Assembly: GCA_052384575.1 (NCBI GenBank)
Contig: JBQSUQ010000014.1
Source of the DNA: JBQSUQ01 sp052384575
GTDB lineage: Bacteria > Pseudomonadota > Gammaproteobacteria > Enterobacterales > Pasteurellaceae
Length of the DNA: 64,000 bases
Reading direction: 5' to 3' (one strand)
The translations under genes were made by a program, and so were the position numbers. The first letter of the stretch is position 1. Each line of letters starts with the position of its first letter. The notes beneath the pieces were generated by a model that worked only from the letters and a program-made list of their open reading frames with translations, was not told the origin of the DNA and searched no databases. Positions 34,967-44,640 of the stretch are shown here, one piece after another.

Positions 34967-36169
34967 TTAAACAAACATCTGTTGCAATAGTGCTTTTTTC
35001 AAATTTTTCACATTTTCCAACTTACGCTGATGAGTGGTGATAAGGCGATCAAGTGCGGTGAAAAAGGATCCGATTTTTTGTTGTTCTTGGTTTTCTGGGA
35101 TCACAACTTTTATACTCATAAAGTCGTCATAGCTAATATTTAACAATCCATCCATTCTTGCCCCAGAAGAAACTAATTTTCCAAGTTCCCACTCTGGCAA
35201 TTTTGTTGCAAATAGATATTCTAAGAAAGTTGCTTGCGTTTCCCGATTAGTTTCAAAACTATGATAAACCCTTGGCACTAAGGCTTCTTCATAATTTCTT
35301 AATTCAAAAACGACACCATACTTTGCTAATTTAGAATTACCATGGTTATATGAAAGTTGCCCTCTTCTTAATAATGTGTAATTTTTTTGTTCTTCTCCAG
35401 CAATATTAGTGGAAAAGCGTTCTCTTTGATCCAACCAACCATTACTTGCCGACATAGTTAGAGTCGGTAAGTCCATTCTGCCGTCATTACCATAAACTCG
35501 TTTTGTTATCTCCCCCAACTTCCGCTGTTCCCAAGCGTCAGTAAATTCAGGAAAACGAATTTCTGGAAATTCTTGCCCATTTTTTGGGAACATTTTTTGT
35601 AACAAAGATTTCTTCAATTTTTTTACATTTTCTAACTTACGCTGATGAGTGGTGATAAGGCGATCAAGTGCGGTGAAAAATGTGCCGATTTTTTGTTGTT
35701 CTTGTTTTTCCATTGGTATATAAAATTCTGTATTACAAACAATTTTCCAATCTGAACGAGGCATTTTTGAACCAGCTGATAAATTAGCTACTGTTTGGAA
35801 TAATTTACCTTGAATCAGAAAATATAAATAATCGCTACATAACATCTTTGAACTTAAAACCCACCAATCACCTACTGCGACACCATTAAAATCAGGATGT
35901 AACCAGTTTTCCAAATAAGGTCGTAATTTACCGAATAGTACATCCCCTGCTTTAAATTCAATTCCTTTTTTATTATTACCTTTGATGAAAATATTTTTAT
36001 TTAATCGTCCTTCACTTGAAATAATATCTTCATATTCAACTGTTGGTAACTGATTACCCGTCTCAGTTTTTGAACGTCTAAAAGCTAATTCAGAGAATTT
36101 CCTCTGTTCCCAAGCGTCAGTAAATTCAGGAAAACGAAGTTTAGGTACGGACGATTTTTTGTTATTCAT
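34967..36169 (-). CDS. hsdS: Type I restriction-modification specificity subunit, complete two-domain form
   Basis: 400 aa with the classic duplicated layout. Recognition domain 1 starts at FTDAWEQRKFSEL (~15) and ends at QEQQKIGTFFTALD with the first conserved helix LENVKKLKKSLLQKMFP. A linker repeat FPEIRFPEFTDAWEQRKLGE opens domain 2, which ends at QEQQKIGSFFTALD with the second helix LENVKNLKKALLQQMFV. The WEQRK and central repeats are of the EcoR124-like (IC) family. Head repeats H3/H4 and tail repeats T3/T4 let either domain be exchanged with the two silent cassettes. Only copy with a proper ATG and both helices. Confidence 0.94.
   Translation of the reverse strand: MNNKKSSVPKLRFPEFTDAWEQRKFSELAFRRSKTETGNQLPTVEYEDIISSEGRLNKNIFIKGNNKKGIEFKAGDVLFGKLRPYLENWLHPDFNGVAVGDWWVLSSKMLCSDYLYFLIQGKLFQTVANLSAGSKMPRSDWKIVCNTEFYIPMEKQEQQKIGTFFTALDRLITTHQRKLENVKKLKKSLLQKMFPKNGQEFPEIRFPEFTDAWEQRKLGEITKRVYGNDGRMDLPTLTMSASNGWLDQRERFSTNIAGEEQKNYTLLRRGQLSYNHGNSKLAKYGVVFELRNYEEALVPRVYHSFETNRETQATFLEYLFATKLPEWELGKLVSSGARMDGLLNISYDDFMSIKVVIPENQEQQKIGSFFTALDRLITTHQRKLENVKNLKKALLQQMFV
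35020..35089 (-). repeat. hsdS tail repeat, copy T4 (contains a USS)
   Basis: End of recognition domain 2; shares the GGATCC variant with T1, to which it is inverted. USS core at 35051-35059. Confidence 0.85.
35635..35704 (-). repeat. hsdS tail repeat, copy T3 (contains a USS)
   Basis: End of recognition domain 1; shares the TGTGCC variant with T2 in direct orientation. USS core at 35666-35674. Confidence 0.85.
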
Positions 36170-36265
36170 TGTTGTTTTTCTCTACATTTCTAAAAAGTGC
36201 GGTGGATTTTGACAAAATTTTACATTGAAAAATAAAAAATGTATGTTAAAATCTGTGCCAATATG

Positions 36266-36295
36266 ACTGACGCCTCTGCTTTTGCACGCGTCAGT
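36266..36295 (-). terminator. Hairpin between the Abi gene and hsdS
   Basis: ACTGACGC and GCGTCAGT form a perfect 8-bp stem with a 14-base loop just after the Abi_2 stop. The minus-strand tail lacks a clear T-run, so it may be a processing or pausing structure. The following 100 bp is AT-rich and could hold a separate hsdS-hsdM promoter. Confidence 0.4.
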
Positions 36296-36297
36296 TC

Positions 36298-37266
36298 TCA
36301 TTTCCATAGCTTCAAATTTTCCCAATCTAATGGCAACCCCATATCATTTATCAAGACCGCATCATTGTTAGGTTTAGGAAATGTTTTCAATAGCTGATAT
36401 AGCCGTTTACGCCAAGTCGATTTGGGATTGATCGTTGTAAGCAATTTTTGCATAATACATAGATACATAAACACACGGTACTGATTCATTTCTGGTGAAT
36501 CACTCAATGGTGCTGATGTATTCACTATATTTAAATTCCATAAACGGCTATGGTGAGCACAAACATTTCGGATAAAATTCAAACTTCTTAACCATTGTTC
36601 AAACATTTTTCCATTTTTTACACCGTACTTTGCCGCAATGCTATTTTTATCGTGATAACGCATTCCTGCAAATAATTGCGATAATAAACCAAAATCCCAT
36701 ACTTCAGCGGAAACCCAAATAGGCAATACACCGCCATATTGATCTTTATAATGTCTTATTGCATCTCGTTTTTTAGCTCGTTCAATAAGCTGATTATGCT
36801 TTTCTTTCCATTTAACATATTTATCACCCTTAGAAACAAAATTTGGGTGTAAACAACATATTTCTTTACCTGTCTTTAAATCGATTTGATAAGGCTCAAT
36901 ATGTGCAAGTGGATGTAATTTACCAAGCAAATGCACCACATCATTTCTAACCGCCATCTCAATTCGTTCTAAGGCATCTAGTGCCAATAATCGTAATTTT
37001 TTATCAAAAATATATAAATCTAAAATAGTTCCAAAATCAGTGCCAGATTGAAATACATTTAATAACACAAGTCGTTTTTGTTGGTTTGATTTGACTTCAT
37101 CTTTTTGCTTAAAAGAATGCCAATAGCCACTTAATCTGTAATAGCCAATATTTTTTAGATAATGTAATGCTCGTGCTTCATCACTAATACACATTTTTCG
37201 ACATTTCAATACGTTCAGTAATTCATCATAATCTTTCCACTCTTTTATGGGCTTCATTTCTTCCAC
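36298..37266 (-). CDS. Abi_2 (AbiD/AbiF-type) abortive-infection protein with two HEPN motifs
   Basis: 322 aa. N-terminal family signature ALHYLKNIGYYRLSGYWHSF (~34-53). Two Rx4H motifs of HEPN RNases are visible: R107-N-D-V-V-H112 and R233-N-V-C-A-H238, the latter followed by HSRLWN. Abi_2 proteins protect against phage in lactococci, and HEPN domains commonly cut RNA on activation (family knowledge). It starts at a GTG only 4 bp after the hsdR stop with a GGGAGAG Shine-Dalgarno, so it is coupled to hsdR. Target and trigger are unknown; action as a backup when the RM system fails is inference. Confidence 0.88.
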   Translation of the reverse strand: MEEMKPIKEWKDYDELLNVLKCRKMCISDEARALHYLKNIGYYRLSGYWHSFKQKDEVKSNQQKRLVLLNVFQSGTDFGTILDLYIFDKKLRLLALDALERIEMAVRNDVVHLLGKLHPLAHIEPYQIDLKTGKEICCLHPNFVSKGDKYVKWKEKHNQLIERAKKRDAIRHYKDQYGGVLPIWVSAEVWDFGLLSQLFAGMRYHDKNSIAAKYGVKNGKMFEQWLRSLNFIRNVCAHHSRLWNLNIVNTSAPLSDSPEMNQYRVFMYLCIMQKLLTTINPKSTWRKRLYQLLKTFPKPNNDAVLINDMGLPLDWENLKLWK

Positions 37267-37270
37267 AAAA

Positions 37271-40200
37271 TCACTCTCCCATTAATTCATCCGCTAATTG
37301 ATAAATTGCATTACGCAACTGATTGCGGTATTTCATTTTAGATAAGGCTTTGATTTCATTATCCTGTGCCATTTCGGCGTAAGTTACCCCAGCATTTTTA
37401 ATTAATTCTGTAAGCTGGTCGTTGTCATCAAGATCTTTTTGTTGATATTGATGACGACTGAAAAGTGCGGTTAGTTCTGCGTTTGTTATGATTTCAGTTA
37501 ATCCCCAATATAAACGAAAATCCAGCAATCGTTGATTTTGTGAGGCAAGATTGGCCTGTTCTACAATGGTAATACCGTCTTGGGGTTTATTAATCAGATC
37601 TTTGCGACCAAAAAAGCCTTTCATAATCGCTTTCGCTGCACTGAAAATTCGACCAGCAAAATTGCGATCTTCCAAACCATTGGCAAATTTTTGTAGCTCT
37701 TTTTCTGTCTCGATCGCTTTTTCGGTTTCGCCAGCTTCCACTTGTTTTAATAAGGTTTCAATTAATTCTGTTAAATAATCGTAATTAATTTCTACATCTT
37801 TCACGTGGGTCATTTTAAGCTCAATTTGTATCACTGGAATATTCTTGCTTTTCGCTAAATGATTTTTAAGCTCATTTGTTAACGTATTTGTCAGCATACT
37901 TTCTTCTTCAGCACTCATGCCGAGTTGCTCAATCAATTTATCAGGATTGTCATAATCAAACCCAACAGGCTCGCCGTTTTCGTCTTCGCCAGAATATTGT
38001 TTTAGCTTAGCAATATTGCTAGTGTAAGTTTTAAGCTGCTCAAACATTTCCCATTTTTTAGTTTCAGAGGGCGGAAGTTGAGAAAAGTCATCAGTAATTT
38101 CACGTAAATTCTGCACGATTTCTTTGGTTTCATTGAGTAAAACCTGATATTTCGGGGCAGTAATATTATCTTGTGTATTTTTCGTTTTGCGTTCTTCAGA
38201 AGATAATTGTGCGGAATCTTTATTGGCGTAAATGGACAATGCCTCATTCATTAAATTTTCATTATGTGCAGGCCAGCGGTAATTAATCACTCGTCCCCAA
38301 GGTTTTTCACGCATATCTGCTACTCGATTAGTGCGTGAATACGCTTGAATTAATCCAGCACCTTTTAAAGTGCGGTCAACATACAGGGTGTTTAATTCTG
38401 GGGCATCAAAACCAGTAAGCAGTTGATCCACCACAATAACGAGATCTAAAAATTGTTTGTCTGTTGCAGTTCGATTTAACCGACTAGTCACATCTTCTGT
38501 GTAAGCAGAAACATCTGACATACTGAAATTAGTTCCAAATTCCGCATTGTAATGTTGGATCGCCTCAAATAAACCTTGATTGGTTTCAAGCATTGAATCG
38601 CTATTAGTATTATTTTGGCTAAATGTGACAGCTACTTTTAAACAAAACTCACCTTTTTCTGACCGCACTTTATTCATTCGTTGGAACTCGCGGAAATACA
38701 TCATTGCCATTGGTGTACTGGCTTTTCCTCCACCAACGTGGGTCGTTAAAAGTGCATTGTATTTACCACGATTAAGTTTATTATCCCAATTCGAACGATT
38801 CTTCCAATGCTTGAAAATATCTCCAACTACCAATTCAACATGTTCAGGATTCTCATCGTAGAAACTTGATTCAATACTGTCGTCCATATCTTGCTGAGTC
38901 AAATTTTCAATTTTTTGTGTGATTTGTTGCTCTGTCCAATTCGGGTATTTTTGGCGATAGAATTTGGGTAAGTAATCCTTTTTCATACTTTCTTCGCTAA
39001 TGGTGGTTTCAAAATCCACTTTAAAACCTAATACATTTCGATCTGCAATAGCTTCACGAATAGTATAAGCGTGTAAAAGTTCGCCAAAAATATCTTCTGT
39101 GCGTAAACCATTGGTGGTTTCATCAAACATTGGTGTGCCAGTGTAGCCAATCCAAGCAGAATGTTTAAAGGCTTTTTGAATGGATTGGAAATTTTCACCG
39201 CCTGTCGAGCGATGTGCTTCGTCAACAATAAACACGATATTTTTATTCGGTGCTTTGAAAGAAGCTCGTTTGACCAAGGTGTCTAGTTTCTGTACTGAAG
39301 TAACGATGATTTGACTGCCTTTACTATGTAATTTGCGATTAAGATCAGTTGTATTTTTGGTGTCCTGTACGGTACCAACATTATCTTTCGTTGTATCTGG
39401 ATCATAGGCACGATAGTTATCATTAGTTTGCTTCGTTAATGCAATACGATCCACCAAGAAAACCACTTTATCCACATTAGCAGCACGACTTGCTAACCAA
39501 GCGGTTTTAAAACTCGTAATGGTTTTTCCAGACCCCGTTGTATGCCAAATATAACCAAGCTTATTTATCGCTTGCGAAAAATCAGCTTTTTTTAGCTTGT
39601 TCATTACATTTCTTGTGGCATACACTTGATAAGGACGCATCACTTTTAAGGCTTGTTTGTTGGGTGTGCCGTCTAAAATCATATAATTGGTTGCCATTTG
39701 ATGTGCCATTGGAATACTCAACATAGAATCCGAAAATTCTTTCCATTTATAGATAGGTTTGTTGTCGGACTGACGTTGCCAGTTAAAGGCAAAATCTTTA
39801 TTAAAACGATCCGCTGTGGTATTTGCCATGTATTTCACATTATTTGGCGTAATGGCGACCAAAATCTGTAAGGTAGAATAAATATCGCTATACTGATGTT
39901 CCGCAATATATTGGTGCATTTGGTTCAACGCTTCATTAATATCGCGTGTTTCTTTTTTTTCTTCAATTTGAATAATAGGTAATCCATTGATCAATAAGGT
40001 TGTATCAAAACAGCGGTTTTCTTTTCCTGCAATGACAGCTGGACGTCGAATTTGATTGACAATTTGGTAAGTAGTGTCGCCTGCACCAATTTGTTTTTGA
40101 TCAAAAACCGTTAAAAAGACGTGGCGATCATCGTCTAAATCAATTTCAATTTGTGAAATACCATTGGTACCATAAAGGAATTGACCAGCGGCATAAGGTG

Positions 40201-40474
40201 TGGAAAGATTAGAAATAATGCGCTTAACTTGCTCAAATTCCACCGCGCTTAATGGACGTTCTAGCGTTTTTTGATTTAGCTTTTCTAAAATCTGTTTGAA
40301 ATTTGCCCACAAATCTTCTGTTGTTTTAATTGTTGGTTCATAACGCCATAGCTTTGTGCGCACAATATAATCAGCACTTGATTCATTAATACTATTTTCT
40401 GGTGTGATAGCACCAGTACAAAGATATTCAATTAAGTTCTTTTCAAAGACTACTTCAGGCATTTTATTGGTCAT
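37271..40474 (-). CDS. hsdR: Type I restriction-modification system endonuclease/translocase subunit
   Basis: 1067 aa. An N-terminal PD-(D/E)xK nuclease has D157 and E171/K173-K174 in FDTTLLINGLPIIQIEEKKE. Superfamily 2 helicase motifs follow: Walker A HTTGSGKT (~310), DEAHRS (~420) and YTGTP, then a helicase C domain with QAYSRTNR. A long helical C-terminal region binds the methylase. It starts by an ATGA overlap with the upstream half-size S-like gene. Length and layout are normal, and no frame break is seen. Confidence 0.95.
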   Translation of the reverse strand: MTNKMPEVVFEKNLIEYLCTGAITPENSINESSADYIVRTKLWRYEPTIKTTEDLWANFKQILEKLNQKTLERPLSAVEFEQVKRIISNLSTPYAAGQFLYGTNGISQIEIDLDDDRHVFLTVFDQKQIGAGDTTYQIVNQIRRPAVIAGKENRCFDTTLLINGLPIIQIEEKKETRDINEALNQMHQYIAEHQYSDIYSTLQILVAITPNNVKYMANTTADRFNKDFAFNWQRQSDNKPIYKWKEFSDSMLSIPMAHQMATNYMILDGTPNKQALKVMRPYQVYATRNVMNKLKKADFSQAINKLGYIWHTTGSGKTITSFKTAWLASRAANVDKVVFLVDRIALTKQTNDNYRAYDPDTTKDNVGTVQDTKNTTDLNRKLHSKGSQIIVTSVQKLDTLVKRASFKAPNKNIVFIVDEAHRSTGGENFQSIQKAFKHSAWIGYTGTPMFDETTNGLRTEDIFGELLHAYTIREAIADRNVLGFKVDFETTISEESMKKDYLPKFYRQKYPNWTEQQITQKIENLTQQDMDDSIESSFYDENPEHVELVVGDIFKHWKNRSNWDNKLNRGKYNALLTTHVGGGKASTPMAMMYFREFQRMNKVRSEKGEFCLKVAVTFSQNNTNSDSMLETNQGLFEAIQHYNAEFGTNFSMSDVSAYTEDVTSRLNRTATDKQFLDLVIVVDQLLTGFDAPELNTLYVDRTLKGAGLIQAYSRTNRVADMREKPWGRVINYRWPAHNENLMNEALSIYANKDSAQLSSEERKTKNTQDNITAPKYQVLLNETKEIVQNLREITDDFSQLPPSETKKWEMFEQLKTYTSNIAKLKQYSGEDENGEPVGFDYDNPDKLIEQLGMSAEEESMLTNTLTNELKNHLAKSKNIPVIQIELKMTHVKDVEINYDYLTELIETLLKQVEAGETEKAIETEKELQKFANGLEDRNFAGRIFSAAKAIMKGFFGRKDLINKPQDGITIVEQANLASQNQRLLDFRLYWGLTEIITNAELTALFSRHQYQQKDLDDNDQLTELIKNAGVTYAEMAQDNEIKALSKMKYRNQLRNAIYQLADELMGE

Positions 40475-41046
40475 TTTGAGCTCGCTTTTTGTAATTGATG
40501 TAATACAAGTGATTTTTCTAAATTTGCAGCACGCTGTTTTAAATAAGCTAATTTTTGTTGTTTACAATAAATATCACCTATCAAACACTGCTTTGATAAA
40601 GTTGGAAGTTTTGGCAATTTGAGGGATTTCAGCTGTTTCGTTGTGTATTTTAAGACCTGGGTGCCCTGTAACCCGTTCGCTAGCTGTTTTTGAATCGTGG
40701 GAGATTCATTCAACAAATAAATCAAGTAATTAGCATCAATTTGTTCTGTTGGGATTAATTTGACATAATTCTGAGTATATAAAAACCCTTGATGCATATC
40801 ACTAATACGGACGCTTTTACCCGAAATTAAACTAAAAATAACATCTCCTGCAGATAATAGGCTAGTAATAGGATCAAAGGTCCTTATTACTTTATTAGGG
40901 GAGATCGCTATATCAGCAAATTGAGCGTCAAGTTCAAGATTTGCTTGCGTATAATAGGTATAACTTGGTGCCTCTAAATCAGTTGTTTCAGAGATACGAA
41001 ATTGTGGCTGACCACTATTTATTTTCACCAACTCACTCAAAAGCAT
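40471..41046 (-). CDS. Half-size HsdS-like protein (single recognition domain)
   Basis: About 191 aa from the ATG at 41046 (MLLSELVKINSG); a longer frame from 41112 adds an implausible hydrophobic start, and AAAGGCA lies before the chosen ATG. One type I recognition domain is recognisable: LSAGDVIFSLISGKS, NYVKLIPTEQIDANYLIYLL, LANGLQGTQVLKYTTKQL then PKLPTLSKQ, and a closing helix. It lacks the WEQRK repeats of the other S copies, so it does not belong to the switching set. First gene of the RM operon; overlaps hsdR by 4 bp. It could dimerise as a second S subunit or modulate the complex. Confidence 0.75.
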   Translation of the reverse strand: MLLSELVKINSGQPQFRISETTDLEAPSYTYYTQANLELDAQFADIAISPNKVIRTFDPITSLLSAGDVIFSLISGKSVRISDMHQGFLYTQNYVKLIPTEQIDANYLIYLLNESPTIQKQLANGLQGTQVLKYTTKQLKSLKLPKLPTLSKQCLIGDIYCKQQKLAYLKQRAANLEKSLVLHQLQKASSK

Positions 41047-41064
41047 AATAAACTGTGCCTTTTT

Positions 41065-41143
41065 AAAATTACATTGTGCACATATAATAACCATGAAAAT
41101 TACAAATAGCAACCTTTTATTGTAATTTATTAAAATTACAAAT
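41065..41143 (-). promoter_or_regulatory. Repeated AAAATTACA motifs upstream of the RM operon
   Basis: Four copies of a 9-mer: AAAATTACA at 41065-41073, AAAATTACAAAT at 41096-41107, and an inverted pair TTGTAATTT (41120-41128) and AAATTACAA (41133-41141). They cover the region just before the first RM gene. They look like operator half-sites, but no controller gene is seen nearby. Confidence 0.45.
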
Positions 41144-41278
41144 AAAGCAGGAGTAAAAATATCTTATTTATGGATCCAAATCAAAAAAATATGATTTTTT
41201 ACAAGACAAAATCACGAAAGATCGATAACATAGTATTGTTATACCTAATTTAGATTATTAACTTAAGAGGAAAACAAA

Positions 41279-42580
<1,302 letters not shown>

Positions 42581-42611
42581 TCACGCTGTTTGAGTTAAAA
42601 CTCATGAAAAT

Positions 42612-42650
42612 AACACCGCACTTTTAGTTTAGAAAGTGCGGTGTTTTTTT
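42612..42650 (+). terminator. eno terminator made of an inverted USS pair
   Basis: AACACCGCACTTT, loop, AAAGTGCGGTGTTTTTTT: perfect stem with T-run, about 30 bp after eno. Confidence 0.92.
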
Positions 42651-42682
42651 ATTCAGTTTCTACAAAATGAAAGGGATTGAAA

Positions 42683-43090
42683 ATGCTCAATTTAGTTTTA
42701 GAAGATAAACATTTAATTGGTCAGGCAAAACATTTTGGTGCTCATTCAACGCATCATGAGAACTTGGTCGTCATGTTTGAAGATGATGGTGAAACCGGCT
42801 ACTTTTATGCTATGGATTTGAACAACCAAGGACAACCCATCGTGGATGCTTTGTATGTATATGGTGTGGATAATATTGAAGGTAAACATGAACCCCGCCA
42901 ATTCCAGATCTGTTGGTCAGAAGATGGTATGCAAGCTTTTCTATTGGTCAATGGCTATCCGCATGCTTCCTTTGATTTCCGTCGTTTAGTGGGGTACAAC
43001 AGCAGTAAATTCCCTATGCCAGACATCAGTAGTATGTGGAGCCACGAAGAAATTAATGACAAATTAGTGGCTGAATGGTTGAAGGTATAA
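42683..43090 (+). CDS. Conserved hypothetical protein, 135 aa (DUF2251-like)
   Basis: Soluble protein with no signal peptide. Notable segments are HHENLVVMFEDDGETGYFYAMD, QFQICWSEDGMQAFLLVNGY and SSMWSHEEINDKLVAEWL. The pattern resembles the small DUF2251 family found next to enolase in Haemophilus; that family name is from memory and not certain. Start at the ATG at 42683 after AAGGGA; an upstream TTG in frame is less likely. Function unknown. Confidence 0.8.
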   Translation: MLNLVLEDKHLIGQAKHFGAHSTHHENLVVMFEDDGETGYFYAMDLNNQGQPIVDALYVYGVDNIEGKHEPRQFQICWSEDGMQAFLLVNGYPHASFDFRRLVGYNSSKFPMPDISSMWSHEEINDKLVAEWLKV

Positions 43091-43102
43091 AACTCATAAA
43101 AA

Positions 43103-43132
43103 ATAAACCGCACTTTTAAAGCGCGGTTTATT
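43103..43132 (+). terminator. USS-containing bidirectional hairpin
   Basis: ATAAACCGCACTTT and AAAGCGCGGTTTAT pair with one mismatch; one arm is a true USS core and the other has decayed by one base. Lies between convergent genes. Confidence 0.7.
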
Positions 43133-43143
43133 GTTATTAAGGG

Positions 43144-43914
43144 TTAAATCACATAATCAGTCTCAAAATCATTCATTTTTGTTTGTAACAAAAATTGTTT
43201 TGTCCGTTCTTGCTGTGGCGAAGCGAAGAAATCTCGTGCATTATTTTGCTCCACCACTTTTCCTCCATCCATAAAGACAATTTTATCTGCCACTTCACGA
43301 GCAAATTTCATTTCATGAGTAACAATAATCATTGTCCAACCTTCTTTGGCAAGCAAACGTAAAACTTGCAATACTTCACCAACTAATTCAGGATCCAAAG
43401 CGGAGGTCGGCTCATCTAATAAAATTAAATCAGGTTGAACAGCTAAAGCGCGAGCAATACCAACCCGTTGTTGCTGACCACCTGAAAGCTGTGATGGATA
43501 AAGGTTCACTTTATCAGCTAGACCTACTTTAGCTAACAATTCTAATGCTTGTTGCTTCGCTTGCTCTGCTGGTACTTTTTGCACAATCACAGGACCTTCC
43601 ATCACGTTCTCAAGTGCGGTGCGATGAGGGAATAAATTATATTGCTGAAAAACCATGGATGAATGGCGACGCAAGGCTAACTCTGTGGCTTTAGGAATTT
43701 TTTGTGCGAAATCAATGGAAAGGCATCCGTCAGTAAAACGTAAGGTGCCAGCATCAGCTCTTTCCAATAAATTAAGGCAACGTAAAAAAGTGGTTTTCCC
43801 CGACCCTGAAGGCCCTAAAATAGCCACTACTTCCCCTTTTTGAATGCTTAAATCTACGCCTTTCAGTACTTCATTACCATTGAATTGCTTATGAATATTT
43901 TTAATTTCTAACAT
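43144..43914 (-). CDS. Polar amino-acid ABC transporter, ATP-binding protein
   Basis: 256 aa. Walker A GPSGSGKTT (residues ~34-42), Q-loop VFQQYNLFPH, signature LSGGQQQR, Walker B LILLDEPTSALD and switch ITHEMKF-like VTHEMKF. It is closest in pattern to GlnQ/HisP/cystine-type ATPases. Third gene of a binding protein-permease-ATPase operon; the permease stop is 10 bp upstream. Substrate is probably cystine or another polar amino acid, by the binding-protein type, but not proven. Confidence 0.9.
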   Translation of the reverse strand: MLEIKNIHKQFNGNEVLKGVDLSIQKGEVVAILGPSGSGKTTFLRCLNLLERADAGTLRFTDGCLSIDFAQKIPKATELALRRHSSMVFQQYNLFPHRTALENVMEGPVIVQKVPAEQAKQQALELLAKVGLADKVNLYPSQLSGGQQQRVGIARALAVQPDLILLDEPTSALDPELVGEVLQVLRLLAKEGWTMIIVTHEMKFAREVADKIVFMDGGKVVEQNNARDFFASPQQERTKQFLLQTKMNDFETDYVI

Positions 43915-43923
43915 TGCTTACCT

Positions 43924-44640
43924 CTATAAGTGCTGAGAAAGACGTTTTTCTAAACCTTGTTGGAAAATCGCTAATACAAAACAAACAATCCAATAAATTA
44001 ATGCGGCTTCACTATAAACCAAAATAAATTCATAAGATGACGCAGCCACATTCTGAGCAATTCGGAATAATTCTGTTACCAATACTAAAGAAGCCAAAGA
44101 TGAATCTTTAATGGTACTAATAAAAGTATTAGCTAATGGTGGCACAGATACTCTCATTGCTTGCGGCATAATAGTACGAATAAAGGCTTGAGGATAATTC
44201 ATCCCAATGGCATAAGACGCTTCCCATTGTCCTTTCGGAATAGATAAAATCGCCGCTCGCACTGTTTCCGAGGCATAAGCCCCAATATTAATCGAAAAAG
44301 CAATAATCGCTGTTGGGAAAGGATCTAAGGTAATTCCAACTTCTGGCAACCCATAGAAAATAATAAAAATTTGCACAAGCAATGGCGTGCCACGAATAAT
44401 AGACACATACACTCGACAAATCCAGTGTAGCAATTTATGCAATAAGGATTGAGCAGGCGTCGTGCGAATAATGGCTACACCAACAGCAATCAATAACCCA
44501 CAGAAAAATGAAATCACCGAAAGTGGAATTGTGCTCAGAATAGTTGCCTCTAACATAGGCCAAAACGAGCTGATCACTAGATCAGCTCGTTCTTCGGTCA
44601 TAAAAGGCAAATTTGCGAAGAGGTTATTTAGTAATGTCAT
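43924..44640 (-). CDS. Polar amino-acid ABC transporter, permease
   Basis: 238 aa with about five membrane segments and the HisM/GlnP-type EAA loop (IPKGQWEASYAIGMNYPQAF). The start is the ATG at 44640, inside the end of the binding-protein gene (17-bp overlap); an upstream TTG in frame at 44646 is less likely. A single permease subunit probably forms a homodimer. Confidence 0.9.
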   Translation of the reverse strand: MTLLNNLFANLPFMTEERADLVISSFWPMLEATILSTIPLSVISFFCGLLIAVGVAIIRTTPAQSLLHKLLHWICRVYVSIIRGTPLLVQIFIIFYGLPEVGITLDPFPTAIIAFSINIGAYASETVRAAILSIPKGQWEASYAIGMNYPQAFIRTIMPQAMRVSVPPLANTFISTIKDSSLASLVLVTELFRIAQNVAASSYEFILVYSEAALIYWIVCFVLAIFQQGLEKRLSQHL

